Below, in pieces: positions 7,746-16,578 of a stretch of 37,106 bases of DNA. Below the pieces are notes generated by a model. The model ran no database searches. It saw only the letters and a list, made by a program, of their open reading frames with translations, and had not been told where the DNA came from. The translations under genes and the position numbers were made by a program. How positions within the stretch are numbered: the first letter of the stretch is position 1; each line of letters opens with the position of its first letter. Source of the stretch: Bacillota bacterium (lineage in GTDB: Bacteria > Bacillota_A > Clostridia > Lutisporales > Lutisporaceae); the NCBI GenBank assembly GCA_022706865.1, contig JAKJBT010000007.1, forward strand, positions 1 to 37,106. The letters run 5' to 3'.

Positions 7746-9273
7746 GCTCGCTCTTCTCCCCCTCTTTCATCAGATTTACCGTCCCTGTCATCATCAGGCC
7801 GATTTGTTCTTTTGTTGTATATCTTGCATCAACTATTCCGGTTATTTCACCTGCACATATGACCATGATCCTGTCGCAAAGCTCCAGTAAGACATCCAGG
7901 TCTTCCCCGATATACAGAATTGCGACACCCTTCTGCTTTTCCTCATTGAGAAGATCATATATGGTGTAGCAGGAGTTTACATCAAGCCCCCTTACAGGAT
8001 ATGCCGTTATCAGAACCTGCGGCCGGGAGTCCAGCTCTCTTCCCAATAATACCTTTTGGATATTCCCTCCTGATAGCATGCGTACCGGATGCCTGATTCC
8101 CGGAGTCTGAATGCTGAGCCTTTCAATAATCTCCACGGACTTTTGTTCTGCCGGCTTTCTGTTTATAAATATGCCCTTCTGCTTCTGATACAGCTTAAGC
8201 ACGACATTATTTACGATATCCATTGAGGCAACCAGTCCCATTCCCAATCTGTCCTCGGGAATAAAGCTCAGGCTGACCCCCTTGGTTATTATCTCTGCAG
8301 GTGATTTGCCTATCAGGTCTTCTCCATTGAAAATAATCTGTCCCTGCTTCACCGGATGCAAGCCTGCAATAGCTTCACACAATTCCTTCTGCCCGCTGCC
8401 GGCAATTCCTGCAACACCCAAAATCTCACCGGAGTATATATCGAAGCTCATTCCTTTAAGCACTCTTATGCCTTCTGAGTTTACGGCGCTTAAATTCCTT
8501 ACTTCCAAAGCCACATTTTTTTTCTCAGTTTCTATCCTCTTTATGGACAGGTCAGCAGGACATCCCATCATCAGTTCCGTCAGATGCTTGGGATTGGTAT
8601 CCGCCTTGTCAACCGTCATTACTGTTTCGCCCTTACGCAGGACAGTTATGCGGTCTGCCACCTCCATAACCTCGTTCATTTTGTGCGTAATAAAGATTAC
8701 GGCACAGCCTTCTGCCTTCATCTTCCTCATGATTTTGAAAAGCTTTTCTGTTTCCTGAGGTGTCAGCACTGCCGTAGGTTCATCCAATATCAGTATCTCA
8801 GCACCTCTATACAGCACTTTCAGTATTTCCAGGGTTTGCTTTTCGCCCACCGACATGTTGTAAACCTTTTTGTCCGGGTCAATATCCAGGCCGAAGCGGG
8901 CCGACATGTCCCTGATCTTGTCTGAAAGCGTCTTTTCGTTAAGTAAAAAACTGTTCTTTCGCCCCAGTATTATGTTCTCCTTGGCAGTCATGACATCTAT
9001 CAGCTTGAAATGCTGGTAGATCATTCCTATTCCGGCTTCTATGGCATCCTTTGGTGATGCAAACTGCACCTCTTTACCCTTAATAAAAATAGAACCGCTG
9101 TCGGGGGTATAAACCCCTGACAGCATGTTCATCAATGTGCTTTTACCCGAACCGTTCTCTCCCAACAGGGCATGTATCTCCCCCCTGCGGACGGCCAGGT
9201 TTATATTTCTGTTTGCAACTACCTTTCCGAAGGATTTATTTATATTCTTCATTGAAATATAGTTGTTTTCCAT
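7714..9273 (-). CDS. nupO: ABC transporter ATP-binding protein, duplicated ATPase domains, NupO type
   Basis: 519 aa with two fused nucleotide-binding domains, the standard form for sugar/nucleoside (RbsA/NupO) importers. Domain 1 has Walker A GENGSGKST (38-46), signature MSVGEKQ and Walker B ILILDEPTAVLTP. Domain 2 has a non-canonical Walker A (AGIAGSGQKEL), signature LSGGN and a Walker B region LITAYPVRGLDV that lacks the usual catalytic Asp-Glu pair. This asymmetry is normal in the family: one site is degenerate. It energises uptake through NupP and NupQ. The gene begins 19 bp after the BMP gene with an AGGA ribosome binding site. Confidence 0.92.
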   Translation of the reverse strand: MENNYISMKNINKSFGKVVANRNINLAVRRGEIHALLGENGSGKSTLMNMLSGVYTPDSGSIFIKGKEVQFASPKDAIEAGIGMIYQHFKLIDVMTAKENIILGRKNSFLLNEKTLSDKIRDMSARFGLDIDPDKKVYNMSVGEKQTLEILKVLYRGAEILILDEPTAVLTPQETEKLFKIMRKMKAEGCAVIFITHKMNEVMEVADRITVLRKGETVMTVDKADTNPKHLTELMMGCPADLSIKRIETEKKNVALEVRNLSAVNSEGIRVLKGMSFDIYSGEILGVAGIAGSGQKELCEAIAGLHPVKQGQIIFNGEDLIGKSPAEIITKGVSLSFIPEDRLGMGLVASMDIVNNVVLKLYQKQKGIFINRKPAEQKSVEIIERLSIQTPGIRHPVRMLSGGNIQKVLLGRELDSRPQVLITAYPVRGLDVNSCYTIYDLLNEEKQKGVAILYIGEDLDVLLELCDRIMVICAGEITGIVDARYTTKEQIGLMMTGTVNLMKEGEKSEHDNANYYTSH

Positions 9274-9292
9274 AATTATTTCCTATCCTGAT

Positions 9293-10423
9293 TTATTTAA
9301 TCTTGCCTTCTACACCCTGTACAAACCAGTCAACGCTCATTATTTCATCAAAAGTCATTGACTTGCCTTCCGGTACCTTGACAGCGCCAGTCTGATCCTT
9401 AATCGGGCCCTGGAATACATAGAATGTACCGTCTACAATCTGTTTTTTCACCTTGTCAACAGCTTCCTGAGTGCCGGGTGCGACGTTGTCCGTAAGAGGT
9501 GCCAGGTCAACCAGCCCGTCTTTCATATTGCCGTAGTAGTTTTCCTGCTTCCATTTGCCGTCTACTATCCTCTGAACCTCTGCAGCATAGAACTTACCCC
9601 AGTTCCATACGGGAGCGGTCAGATATGCTTTCGGTGCTGAATTCCTTGTATCCAGGTCATAGCCGATAGCCCAAACGCCTCTTTCTTCAGCTGCCTGCTG
9701 GGTTGCTGTTGTATCCTGATGCTGTGCCAGTACGTCGCAGCCTGCATCCAATAAAGCCTTTGCCGCTTCCTTTTCCTTTGCAGGGTCATACCAGGTATGT
9801 GTCCAGTTAACCTTTACCTTTACTTTTGGATTAACTGACTGTGCACCAAGGGTAAATGCATTGATGCCTCTTACAACCTCGGGAATTTCAAAGGCTGCTA
9901 CATAACCAAGGGTATTGTTCTGTGTCTTGAGGCCCGCAACTATACCCGCAAGGTATCTTGCCTCTTCCATGGCTCCGAAATAATTGCTGAAATTCGGGCC
10001 GCTCTTGTAGCCGGAGCAGTGATAGAATTTTACGTCCGGATGCGCCTGTGCGGCTTTTTCCGTAAAGTCCATATGTCCGAAAGAGTTTGTGAATATTACA
10101 GTACAACCCTGGTCAATCAAATCATTGATTACCTTTTCGCATTCGCTGGATTCCGGAACATCTTCCTTGTACATTGTAACAACCTTGTCTCCAAGCTGCT
10201 GTTCAAGGTAAAGCCTGCCTTCATCATGAGCCTGGGTATATCCGCCGTCTTTAGCGGAACCTATGTAGACAAAACCTACCTTAAGGGGTTCAGCCTTTGG
10301 CTCTTCTGCTGGTACAGGTGTCTCGGGCGCTGCCGGTGCGGGTTCGGCCTTCGGTGCGCAGCCTGTGAACATTGCTGCGAACACCAGGACAAGCACTAAA
10401 AGTAAACTAGTGGTTCTTTTCAT
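9293..10423 (-). CDS. BMP family ABC transporter substrate-binding lipoprotein
   Basis: 376-aa extracytoplasmic lipoprotein. The signal peptide MKRTTSLLLVLVLVFAAMF ends in a lipobox FTGC with the lipidated Cys at 22, followed by a low-complexity Ala/Pro/Glu linker (23-45). The mature part begins KVGFVYIGSAKDGGYTQAHDEG, matching the BMP/PnrA nucleoside-binding family. A VPESSECEKVINDLIDQGC segment and QHQDTTATQQAAEERG follow, as in family members. It delivers purine nucleosides or bases to NupOPQ. GGGGAGGAG lies upstream of the ATG. The 87-bp gap to xpt contains only a weak AT-rich inverted repeat and no terminator, so the gene is probably under the same riboswitch. Confidence 0.92.
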   Translation of the reverse strand: MKRTTSLLLVLVLVFAAMFTGCAPKAEPAPAAPETPVPAEEPKAEPLKVGFVYIGSAKDGGYTQAHDEGRLYLEQQLGDKVVTMYKEDVPESSECEKVINDLIDQGCTVIFTNSFGHMDFTEKAAQAHPDVKFYHCSGYKSGPNFSNYFGAMEEARYLAGIVAGLKTQNNTLGYVAAFEIPEVVRGINAFTLGAQSVNPKVKVKVNWTHTWYDPAKEKEAAKALLDAGCDVLAQHQDTTATQQAAEERGVWAIGYDLDTRNSAPKAYLTAPVWNWGKFYAAEVQRIVDGKWKQENYYGNMKDGLVDLAPLTDNVAPGTQEAVDKVKKQIVDGTFYVFQGPIKDQTGAVKVPEGKSMTFDEIMSVDWFVQGVEGKIK

Positions 10424-10510
10424 ACTGATTTCTCCTCCCCAAATTTAATTTAGTGGTCTATGTAAAATCATGAAACTGGTGGAATCATAATTTTGCTTTT
10501 GTTATCCGTT

Positions 10511-11080
10511 CTAATCAAAAATGATGACCCCTTCATCCATGGACTTAATAATTACCAGGGACTCAATGCGGACTCCTTTTTGCAGCAGTGCTTCCCGGCC
10601 TTTTTGGAAGCCTTTTTCTATAACAATTCCGACACCCGCAACCCCGGCACCAGCCTGACGGACAATGTCCACCAAGCCTGAAGCAGCTTTGCCGTTAGCC
10701 AAAAAATCATCTATGATAAGAACATTATCCTCCGGTGTTATGTATTTTTTGGAAACACGGATATTATAGTTCCTCTGCTTGGTAAAAGAGTATACTTCGC
10801 TTTGGTAAGTATCCGAATCAAGATTCAATGCTTCATACTTTTTTGCAAAAACCACAGGCACCTTAAAATATTGAGCAGCTATGCACGCAACAGCAATACC
10901 TGATGCCTCCACTGTCAATATCCTGCTTATCTTTTCATCGCTGAATCTTTTTTTAAATTCCCTGCCTATCTCGTTGAACAGATCTATATCCAGCTGATGG
11001 TTCAAAAAGCTGTCTACTTTAATAATACTGTCGCCTATGACCTTTCCATCCTTCAAAATTCTATTCTTTAGCAGCTCCAT
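10511..11080 (-). CDS. xpt: Xanthine phosphoribosyltransferase
   Basis: 189 aa, close in length to Bacillus subtilis Xpt. It converts xanthine (and often guanine) plus PRPP to the nucleotide. MELLKNRILKDGKVIGDSIIKVDSFLNHQLD at the start is diagnostic of Xpt. The PRPP-binding loop VLIIDDFLANGKAASGL lies at about 120-137. The ATG at 11080 was chosen because GAAAGGG is placed before it and homologues begin MELL; an in-frame ATG 18 nt upstream lacks spacing. It is preceded by a guanine riboswitch and terminator, and followed by the BMP transporter genes rather than by a pbuX permease. Its location beside a degradation cluster suggests a salvage branch that is off when guanine is plentiful. Confidence 0.95.
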   Translation of the reverse strand: MELLKNRILKDGKVIGDSIIKVDSFLNHQLDIDLFNEIGREFKKRFSDEKISRILTVEASGIAVACIAAQYFKVPVVFAKKYEALNLDSDTYQSEVYSFTKQRNYNIRVSKKYITPEDNVLIIDDFLANGKAASGLVDIVRQAGAGVAGVGIVIEKGFQKGREALLQKGVRIESLVIIKSMDEGVIIFD

Positions 11081-11155
11081 TATAATCCCTTTCTTCAATG
11101 ACTGTCCGTATATTATATGTGTGAAGCTTGTATTGATTAAGAAAGACCTTAATAA

Positions 11156-11188
11156 AAACTCCCAGAATTAATTCGCCTCTGGGAGTTT
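11156..11188 (-). terminator. Riboswitch-controlled intrinsic terminator upstream of xpt
   Basis: Minus-strand AAACTCCCAGA pairs perfectly with TCTGGGAGTTT (11 bp, 11-nt loop) and runs into TTTTTATT. Its 5' arm with upstream flank (11192-11181, ATATAAACTCCC) can instead pair with GGGTTGTTTATAT (11293-11281), which includes the 3' strand of riboswitch helix P1. Ligand binding would therefore expose the terminator. Confidence 0.9.
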
Positions 11189-11286
11189 ATATGTAGATTT
11201 GAATTTTCGATGTACTTTATAACCGCTGACATGGAATATCCGCAGCATATATTGAAACACGAAAAATCAGGAAATCTAATATATAA

Positions 11287-11361
11287 ACAACCCGTAGTCA
11301 GGTAATTCAAGGTCACCTGGTAGAAACACTCAGACCATATCTCCAAGCTTATACAAGTTGT
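11287..11361 (-). ncRNA. Guanine-class purine riboswitch aptamer
   Basis: 75-nt aptamer on the minus strand. P1 is ACAACTTGT/ACGGGTTGT (9 bp with two G-U pairs). P2 is CTTGGA/TCTGAG closed by the conserved loop GATATGG. J2/3 is the near-invariant TGTTTCTACC. P3 is AGGTGA/TTACCT with loop CCTTGAA, matching CCGTAAA at the ends. J3/1 is GAC-TAC, so the specificity base equivalent to position 74 is C, which pairs with guanine/hypoxanthine rather than adenine. It precedes xpt and, with the terminator at 11156-11188, forms an OFF switch. The rest of the 464-bp gap (11362-11544) shows only a weak promoter-like TTTACT-17-TAATAG before the aptamer and a small GCAATA/TATTGC hairpin at the end of the previous gene. 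Confidence 0.95.
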
Positions 11362-11544
11362 CAGCTTCATGCAATAGCTACTATTAGATCATATTCGGCC
11401 AGCAGTAAACCCGTAATATTTGCGGCAGTGGAACATAAAAGTTCAGGCACTATGTAAACTGCTTATTATTCTTAATCCGCCATATAGTTTCACATCTAAA
11501 TAGTATTTTACATTAAAAGCCCATTGAATGCAATAAGCTATTGC

Positions 11545-12018
11545 TTAATGTTCGGCGTCCAGAGCCCTTTTCACTGCATTGAATATTTTGTTGTAACCTG
11601 TGCAGCGGCACAAATGACCTGAGATCTCACGTTTTATCTCCTCGTCGGAGTATTTCCTTCCGCTTTCCGTAAGAGCAGTTGCCGTAAGCACAAGACCGGG
11701 GGTGCAGAAGCCGCACTGCACGGCGCCCTCGTCTACAAAAGCCTGCTGCACTTTTGACAATTCTCCGTCCTTGGATACTCCTTCAATAGTAGTTATTTTC
11801 CTGCCGTCAGCCCATACTGCCAGGTAAATGCACGAATTCACCGGAAGCCCGTCGATCAGCACTGTACATGCTCCGCATTCGCCCACTGAGCAGCCTTGCT
11901 TGACTCCGGTAAAATGAAGCCTGTTTCTCAGCACCTCAAGCAGCGATTCTCTTATATCAATCTCAAGGGAATATGCCTTTCCGTTTACTACCATACTTAT
12001 CTTTTCATACTTATCCAT
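11545..12018 (-). CDS. xdhC: Xanthine dehydrogenase-type 2Fe-2S subunit
   Basis: 157-aa iron-sulfur subunit (E. coli XdhC/CoxS family) of a three-subunit molybdenum hydroxylase. The plant-ferredoxin-type cluster uses C43, C48, C51 and C63 (CSVGECGACTVL...NSC). The second cluster uses C102, C105, C137 and C139 (QCGFCTPG, HLCRCTGYNKI). All eight ligands are present. It passes electrons from the molybdopterin to the FAD subunit. The ATG at 12018 overlaps the stop of the FAD subunit gene by 8 nt, with GGGGG about 9 nt upstream; a GTG at 12027 is possible but poorly spaced. Last gene of the catabolic unit; no clear terminator follows. Confidence 0.93.
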   Translation of the reverse strand: MDKYEKISMVVNGKAYSLEIDIRESLLEVLRNRLHFTGVKQGCSVGECGACTVLIDGLPVNSCIYLAVWADGRKITTIEGVSKDGELSKVQQAFVDEGAVQCGFCTPGLVLTATALTESGRKYSDEEIKREISGHLCRCTGYNKIFNAVKRALDAEH

Positions 12019-12892
12019 TATACACACCCCCGCCCCTAATCACAGCTTCTTTTAGTGCCCTGAATACCATTACCTCAATCAAATGCTCCCTGTATGCCTT
12101 TGAAGCCCTCCATGAGTCTCTTGCTTTTGATGCCTTTACTGCATATCTTCCGGTTTCCTTCATGGTTTCATCGGATATTTCCTTTCCAATGGCATAAGCT
12201 TCAGCTTCACTGCACCTTATCGGTACAGGTGCCGCTACTCCAAGAGCTATCCTGACATCAGAAAACTTACCCCCCTCGGTTTTGCATACAACAGATACCC
12301 CCAGCATTGCGATATCCATTGCCTTTCTGCTGCTGTATTTTATATAGCAGCCGCTGGTCTTGTCATATCCCGCCTTGGGTATCAAAATATCAGTAAGTAT
12401 TTCAGCCGGACGCAGGTTCACTTTTCCCGGGCCTGCATAAAACTCCCTTATTGGTACTGTTCTTGACCCGCTGCGGCTCAAAAGCTTCAATTCCGCATCA
12501 TAAGCAAGCAGCGTAGCCGCACTGTCTGCCGACACAGCACCATTGCATATATTGCCTCCTATTGTAGCCATATTTCTTATCTGCGGCCCTCCTACCGATA
12601 CCGCCGCTTCCGACAAAACCGGCAGATTCTCATTTATTATGCTGCTCCTGAATATCTTGGCAAAGGTCGCCATTGCCCCTATGGAAATGGTTCCGTTGTT
12701 AAGAATGCTTATTTCATCCATTCCGGGAATATTTCTCAGGCTTAACAGCTCAGCTTCCTCAAGAGCGCCGTTACGCATCTTGATCAGTACATCCGTCCCT
12801 CCTGAAATTATTTTCATGTCAGGATTGCGTGAGAGCATTTCCAAAGCTGCCTCCAGAGTATCAGGCTTTTCAATATTGACAATATCAAACAT
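12011..12892 (-). CDS. xdhB: Xanthine dehydrogenase-type FAD-binding subunit
   Basis: 293 aa, CoxM/XdhB family. Two conserved flavin-contact motifs are intact: ISGGTDVLIKMR (about 34-45) and NMATIGGNICNGAVSADSA (about 107-125). The C-terminal CoxM-type domain follows. The flavin takes electrons from the 2Fe-2S subunit and would hand them to NAD+ or another acceptor. The gene lies 15 bp after the Mo subunit gene with AAGGAG upstream and overlaps the Fe-S subunit gene, so the three subunits should be made together. E. coli YgfM is a similar stand-alone FAD subunit in the homologous cluster. Confidence 0.93.
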   Translation of the reverse strand: MFDIVNIEKPDTLEAALEMLSRNPDMKIISGGTDVLIKMRNGALEEAELLSLRNIPGMDEISILNNGTISIGAMATFAKIFRSSIINENLPVLSEAAVSVGGPQIRNMATIGGNICNGAVSADSAATLLAYDAELKLLSRSGSRTVPIREFYAGPGKVNLRPAEILTDILIPKAGYDKTSGCYIKYSSRKAMDIAMLGVSVVCKTEGGKFSDVRIALGVAAPVPIRCSEAEAYAIGKEISDETMKETGRYAVKASKARDSWRASKAYREHLIEVMVFRALKEAVIRGGGVYNG

Positions 12893-12907
12893 TCCTATCT
12901 CTCCTTT

Positions 12908-15199
12908 CTAAAGCAGCCCTGCTTGTTTAAATTTCTCAAATACCTTCTGAGGTGTCATAGGCAGCTTGTTGAATGCAACGCCTGTAGCATTCAGTACTGC
13001 ATTTCTTACTGCAGGTGCGGGAGAAATCGTTGTATTCTCGCCCAGGGATTTTTGCCCCACCGAACCTTCAGGTTCGTGCAATTGGACAAATGCAGACCCG
13101 ATATCCGGTGTATCCATTATTGTCTGGAGTTTGTAGTCCAGGAAATTGTTATTAAGAGGCCTGCCTGTTTCCGGATCAAACAACAGCTGCTCAGATAATG
13201 CATATCCAAGGCTCATGCTGACTCCTCCGTGGACCTGGCCTTCCGCAAGCATCGGATTGACTATAACTCCCGAGTCATGCACATTATATATCTCGATTAC
13301 CTCAATCCGTCCCGTCTCCATATCCACTTCAACCTCGGCAAAGGTAACTCCGTATGCCATTGCATTGGTTCTCACATTGTAAGAAGCATTTCCGAAAATA
13401 GGTTCTGCATTTACCCTGTCATAATAGGACTCCATCGCTATATCCTCAAGTGTGCAGATTTCATTGCCCGACTTTCTTTCGACTATCCTTGCAGCCTTAA
13501 TATCAAGCTCATCAATGCTTAATCCGGTTTTTTCCGATGCCATCTCCAGAACCTTGCCTTTAACTTCCTCTGCTGCTTTTCTTACAGCCGCCCCTGACAC
13601 AAAGGTTTGCCGTGAAGCGTAAGCCCCAAGGTCAAAGGGGCTTATATCCGTATCCTGCTGGGATACTATATGCACCATATCATATGGCAAACCCAGCACT
13701 TCCGCTGCTATCTGGGACAAAACGGTATCGCTTCCCTGTCCTATCTCCGTTGCACCGACCTGAAGCTGAACTGAACCGTCCTGGTTCATGACAATCCTCG
13801 CTCCTGCTATTTCAAAACCATGGGGATAGGTTCCTGTGGCATAGCTGAAGCAAGCCATACCCAGCCCCCTTCTTTTTGTACCCTTCTGCTCCTTGTATTT
13901 TTCCAGCTTTTCATCCCATTTGATGAGCTGTTTTCCCTTTTCAATACATTCGGGAAGGCCGAAGGTTCTCACAACGATTTCAGAATGAGGATCCTTCTTC
14001 CCGACACTTATCAGATTCTGCTTCCTGAATTCAATGGGATCCATTTTCATTTCCCGGGCTATATCTTCTATATGGCTCTCCAGAGCAAAGAATATCTGCG
14101 GACAGCCGTATCCCCTCATTGCTCCGGCTGCCGGAAGATTTGTATAAACTGTTTTCGGCTCATACTTTATGGAATTAAAGTCATACAGGAGCCTGAACTT
14201 GCCGCCTGCACTCATAACAATAGTATGTCCGTGGGAAGCATAGGCTCCGTTGTTGCTTATGGGCCTCATATGGAGGCTTAACAGCTTCCCTTCTTTTGTC
14301 ACAGCTGTCTTCATGTAGAGTTTCATTGCATGGCGGGTCCTTGTATCAACAAAGCATTCCTCCCTCGTGAGGGCATAGCGTACAGGCCTTCCGTTGACTG
14401 CGAGGGACATGGCAGCTGCAATAGGTTCTACTATAATATCCTGCTTGTTCCCAAAGCCTCCTCCGATGTATGGCTTGATGATTCTGATCTTCCCCCAGGG
14501 CATGCCAAGGGCTTGACCGACAATCCTCCTGGCTATATGCGGAATCTGCGTTGAAGAAACAATGACTATCCTTCCGTCAGCGTCCGCATAGGCATATGCG
14601 CTTTGAATCTCAAGATGGCAGTGCTGTACAATACTTGTTTCATAAACCCCTTCAAATATATGGTCAGCTTTTCTGAAATCCTCTTCAATATTTCCTATCT
14701 CTTCACTTGCATCTCCTAATATATTGTCCGGCTTCTCCTCATGAATCACCGGTGCACCGGGCAGCATCGCCTTCTCGGGGTCAAGTACGAAGGGAAGCAC
14801 CTCATACTCCACCTCAATCAGCTTAAGAGCCTTTTCCGCCGTCAGTGCATCGGAAGCTACAACAGCCGCAATACCGTCACCTACGTAACGGGCTTTGTCT
14901 GTAAGTATCAATCTGTCCGCCACATCCCTGTGGCCCGGATCCAAGGACCATGGATGGCCTGCAGTTGCATATTTCAGCTTAGGCAGATCCTCATGGGTAA
15001 TCACAGCCTCAACACCGGGCAGAGCCTTTGCCTTGCTTGTATCGATATGTTTTACAACTGCATGGGCGTAAGGGCTTCTCAATACCTTCCCCACAAGCAT
15101 ATCCCCTTCGAAGAAGTCATCGGCATACTTCGCCCTGCCTGTCACTTTAGCTGCCGCATCTTTTCTAATCGTTCTTTTCCCCACTATTTCGAAAGCCAT
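12908..15199 (-). CDS. xdhA: Xanthine dehydrogenase-type molybdopterin-binding subunit
   Basis: 763-aa large subunit of a molybdenum hydroxylase. The a/b hammerhead region begins MAFEIVGKRTIRKDAAAKVTG. The Mo-site motifs are GGGFGNKQD (about 246-254), AMRGYGCPQ (Arg about 362) and the catalytic Glu in KSLGENT (about E721). It would hydroxylate hypoxanthine, xanthine or another heterocycle at C-H positions. I placed the start at the ATG at 15199, which has GAAGGTGAAAA upstream and matches family N-termini; the longer reading frame lacks this. Separate FAD and Fe-S subunit genes follow immediately. Substrate cannot be fixed from sequence, since a second, differently built hydroxylase is encoded in the same unit. 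Confidence 0.93.
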   Translation of the reverse strand: MAFEIVGKRTIRKDAAAKVTGRAKYADDFFEGDMLVGKVLRSPYAHAVVKHIDTSKAKALPGVEAVITHEDLPKLKYATAGHPWSLDPGHRDVADRLILTDKARYVGDGIAAVVASDALTAEKALKLIEVEYEVLPFVLDPEKAMLPGAPVIHEEKPDNILGDASEEIGNIEEDFRKADHIFEGVYETSIVQHCHLEIQSAYAYADADGRIVIVSSTQIPHIARRIVGQALGMPWGKIRIIKPYIGGGFGNKQDIIVEPIAAAMSLAVNGRPVRYALTREECFVDTRTRHAMKLYMKTAVTKEGKLLSLHMRPISNNGAYASHGHTIVMSAGGKFRLLYDFNSIKYEPKTVYTNLPAAGAMRGYGCPQIFFALESHIEDIAREMKMDPIEFRKQNLISVGKKDPHSEIVVRTFGLPECIEKGKQLIKWDEKLEKYKEQKGTKRRGLGMACFSYATGTYPHGFEIAGARIVMNQDGSVQLQVGATEIGQGSDTVLSQIAAEVLGLPYDMVHIVSQQDTDISPFDLGAYASRQTFVSGAAVRKAAEEVKGKVLEMASEKTGLSIDELDIKAARIVERKSGNEICTLEDIAMESYYDRVNAEPIFGNASYNVRTNAMAYGVTFAEVEVDMETGRIEVIEIYNVHDSGVIVNPMLAEGQVHGGVSMSLGYALSEQLLFDPETGRPLNNNFLDYKLQTIMDTPDIGSAFVQLHEPEGSVGQKSLGENTTISPAPAVRNAVLNATGVAFNKLPMTPQKVFEKFKQAGLL

Positions 15200-15233
15200 T
15201 TTTTCACCTTCAATCATACAGATTTTTCGTGAT

Positions 15234-16562
15234 TTAAAAACGTTTCCATACTTCCCTTGCAAGTTCACGGCTTCTTGCCATCATTCTCTCTTCATCGATA
15301 TTCACCAGTTTTCTGTCTTCCATCAGGATCCTGCCGTTCACAATCGTCGTATCAACAAAACGCCCGTTTATTCCAAACAAAAGATGTCCGTTTATATTGC
15401 CTTCATTTATGGGTGTAGGAGGATTATAATCAACTATTATCACATCGGCCAGTGCTCCGGCTTTCAGGATTCCAACCTGTCCCTCAATAAACCTCTCAAC
15501 TATTCTCCTGTTGTTTACAAACAGCATCTCGGGAATCTCACCCCAGGCAACATTTGAATCCCCTTTTACATGCTTGTGTATTATATTTCCTACCTTGTAG
15601 GATTCCGTCATATCCGCTGTATACCCGTCAGTCCCCAAACCCAGAAGAATTCCCTTGCCGAACATCTCCAGCACCGGTGAAGCGCCTACCGCATTTCCCA
15701 TATTGGATTCGGGATTATGGACTACTATAGTGTCCTTTTCCTTCAGCATATCCATTTCCTTTTCTGAGATATGGATACAGTGAACTGCTATGGTCTTGTC
15801 AGAAAGCACCCCTGCGTCGTACCATCTTTCAATAACCCCTTTCCCGTACCTTGTTTTCGAATCCTCCAAATCCTCGATTCCCTCGGCACAGTGTACATGG
15901 AAACCCGTATCAAGGCCGCTTACAGCATCCAGGCATTTGTCCAGTGTTTTTTCCGAAATGGTCATGGACGCATGGAGCCCGAACATCCCTTTAAGCATAT
16001 CATCCTTTTTATTGTTGCAGTACTTTATAAATTCCACATTTTCCGCAATACCTTCATCAGCTATCTTCTCACCGTCACGGTCCGAGGTTTCATAGCACAG
16101 GTTGCTTCGAATACCTATGTATTCTGCTGCCTCTGCTATTTTGAACAGGCTTCCTGTTACGGCATAAGGGCTTGCATGATGGTCAATAACCGTGGTCACG
16201 CCGCTTTTTACCTGTTCAATCATCGGGCCGACGGCGCTGTAATACACATCCTCAAGGGTCAGTACCTTGTCAAGCCTCCACCATAAACCCTTCAATATAT
16301 CGGAGAACTTTTTAGCCGGAGGGCTGTCGTTGGCCATACCCCTGGCGAAAGTACTGTAATAATGCATGTGGGTATTTATAAAACCCGGCATAATAAGCTT
16401 GCCTTTGGCATCAATGAACCTTGCTCCGCTGTATTTCTCCTTAAGCTCTGAGGTCAGTCCTACTTCCGCTATCTTATTGCCGTCTATGGCAATACATCCG
16501 TTTTCAACAATTGGAATATTATCATCCCTTGTTATTACTCTGCCGTTTCCTACTAATATCAT
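15234..16562 (-). CDS. ssnA: SsnA-like aminohydrolase (amidohydrolase superfamily)
   Basis: 442-aa metal-dependent hydrolase of the TrzA/AtzA/guanine deaminase group. Metal ligands are visible: HMH in PGFINTHMHYYS, His in HVHCAEG, His in AVHCIHISE and Asp in LLGLGTDGYTAD. The position directly beside ygfK-type and xanthine dehydrogenase genes matches E. coli ssnA, which is grouped with anaerobic purine/urate catabolism. It probably opens or deaminates a purine-derived ring. AAGGAGGGG precedes the ATG. It lies 16 bp after the 8-oxoguanine deaminase gene. Alternative: guanine deaminase-like; the two neighbouring amidohydrolases probably have different substrates. Confidence 0.85.
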   Translation of the reverse strand: MILVGNGRVITRDDNIPIVENGCIAIDGNKIAEVGLTSELKEKYSGARFIDAKGKLIMPGFINTHMHYYSTFARGMANDSPPAKKFSDILKGLWWRLDKVLTLEDVYYSAVGPMIEQVKSGVTTVIDHHASPYAVTGSLFKIAEAAEYIGIRSNLCYETSDRDGEKIADEGIAENVEFIKYCNNKKDDMLKGMFGLHASMTISEKTLDKCLDAVSGLDTGFHVHCAEGIEDLEDSKTRYGKGVIERWYDAGVLSDKTIAVHCIHISEKEMDMLKEKDTIVVHNPESNMGNAVGASPVLEMFGKGILLGLGTDGYTADMTESYKVGNIIHKHVKGDSNVAWGEIPEMLFVNNRRIVERFIEGQVGILKAGALADVIIVDYNPPTPINEGNINGHLLFGINGRFVDTTIVNGRILMEDRKLVNIDEERMMARSRELAREVWKRF

Positions 16563-16578
16563 TCTTTCCCCTCCTTAT

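Noticed and set aside
7714..9273. Inactivated transporter ATPase because domain 2 lacks a proper Walker B
   Set aside because: Degeneracy of the second nucleotide-binding domain is usual in RbsA/NupO-type double ATPases; domain 1 is fully intact.
10424..10510. Terminator between xpt and the BMP gene
   Set aside because: The only inverted repeat (AAAATTATGA/TCATGATTTT) is AT-rich, has a mismatch and an 11-nt loop, and lacks a T-tract.
11149..11370. Open frame of 73 codons on the minus strand upstream of xpt
   Set aside because: It lies exactly over the purine riboswitch aptamer, antiterminator and terminator. The structured RNA explains the sequence and the peptide has no family likeness.
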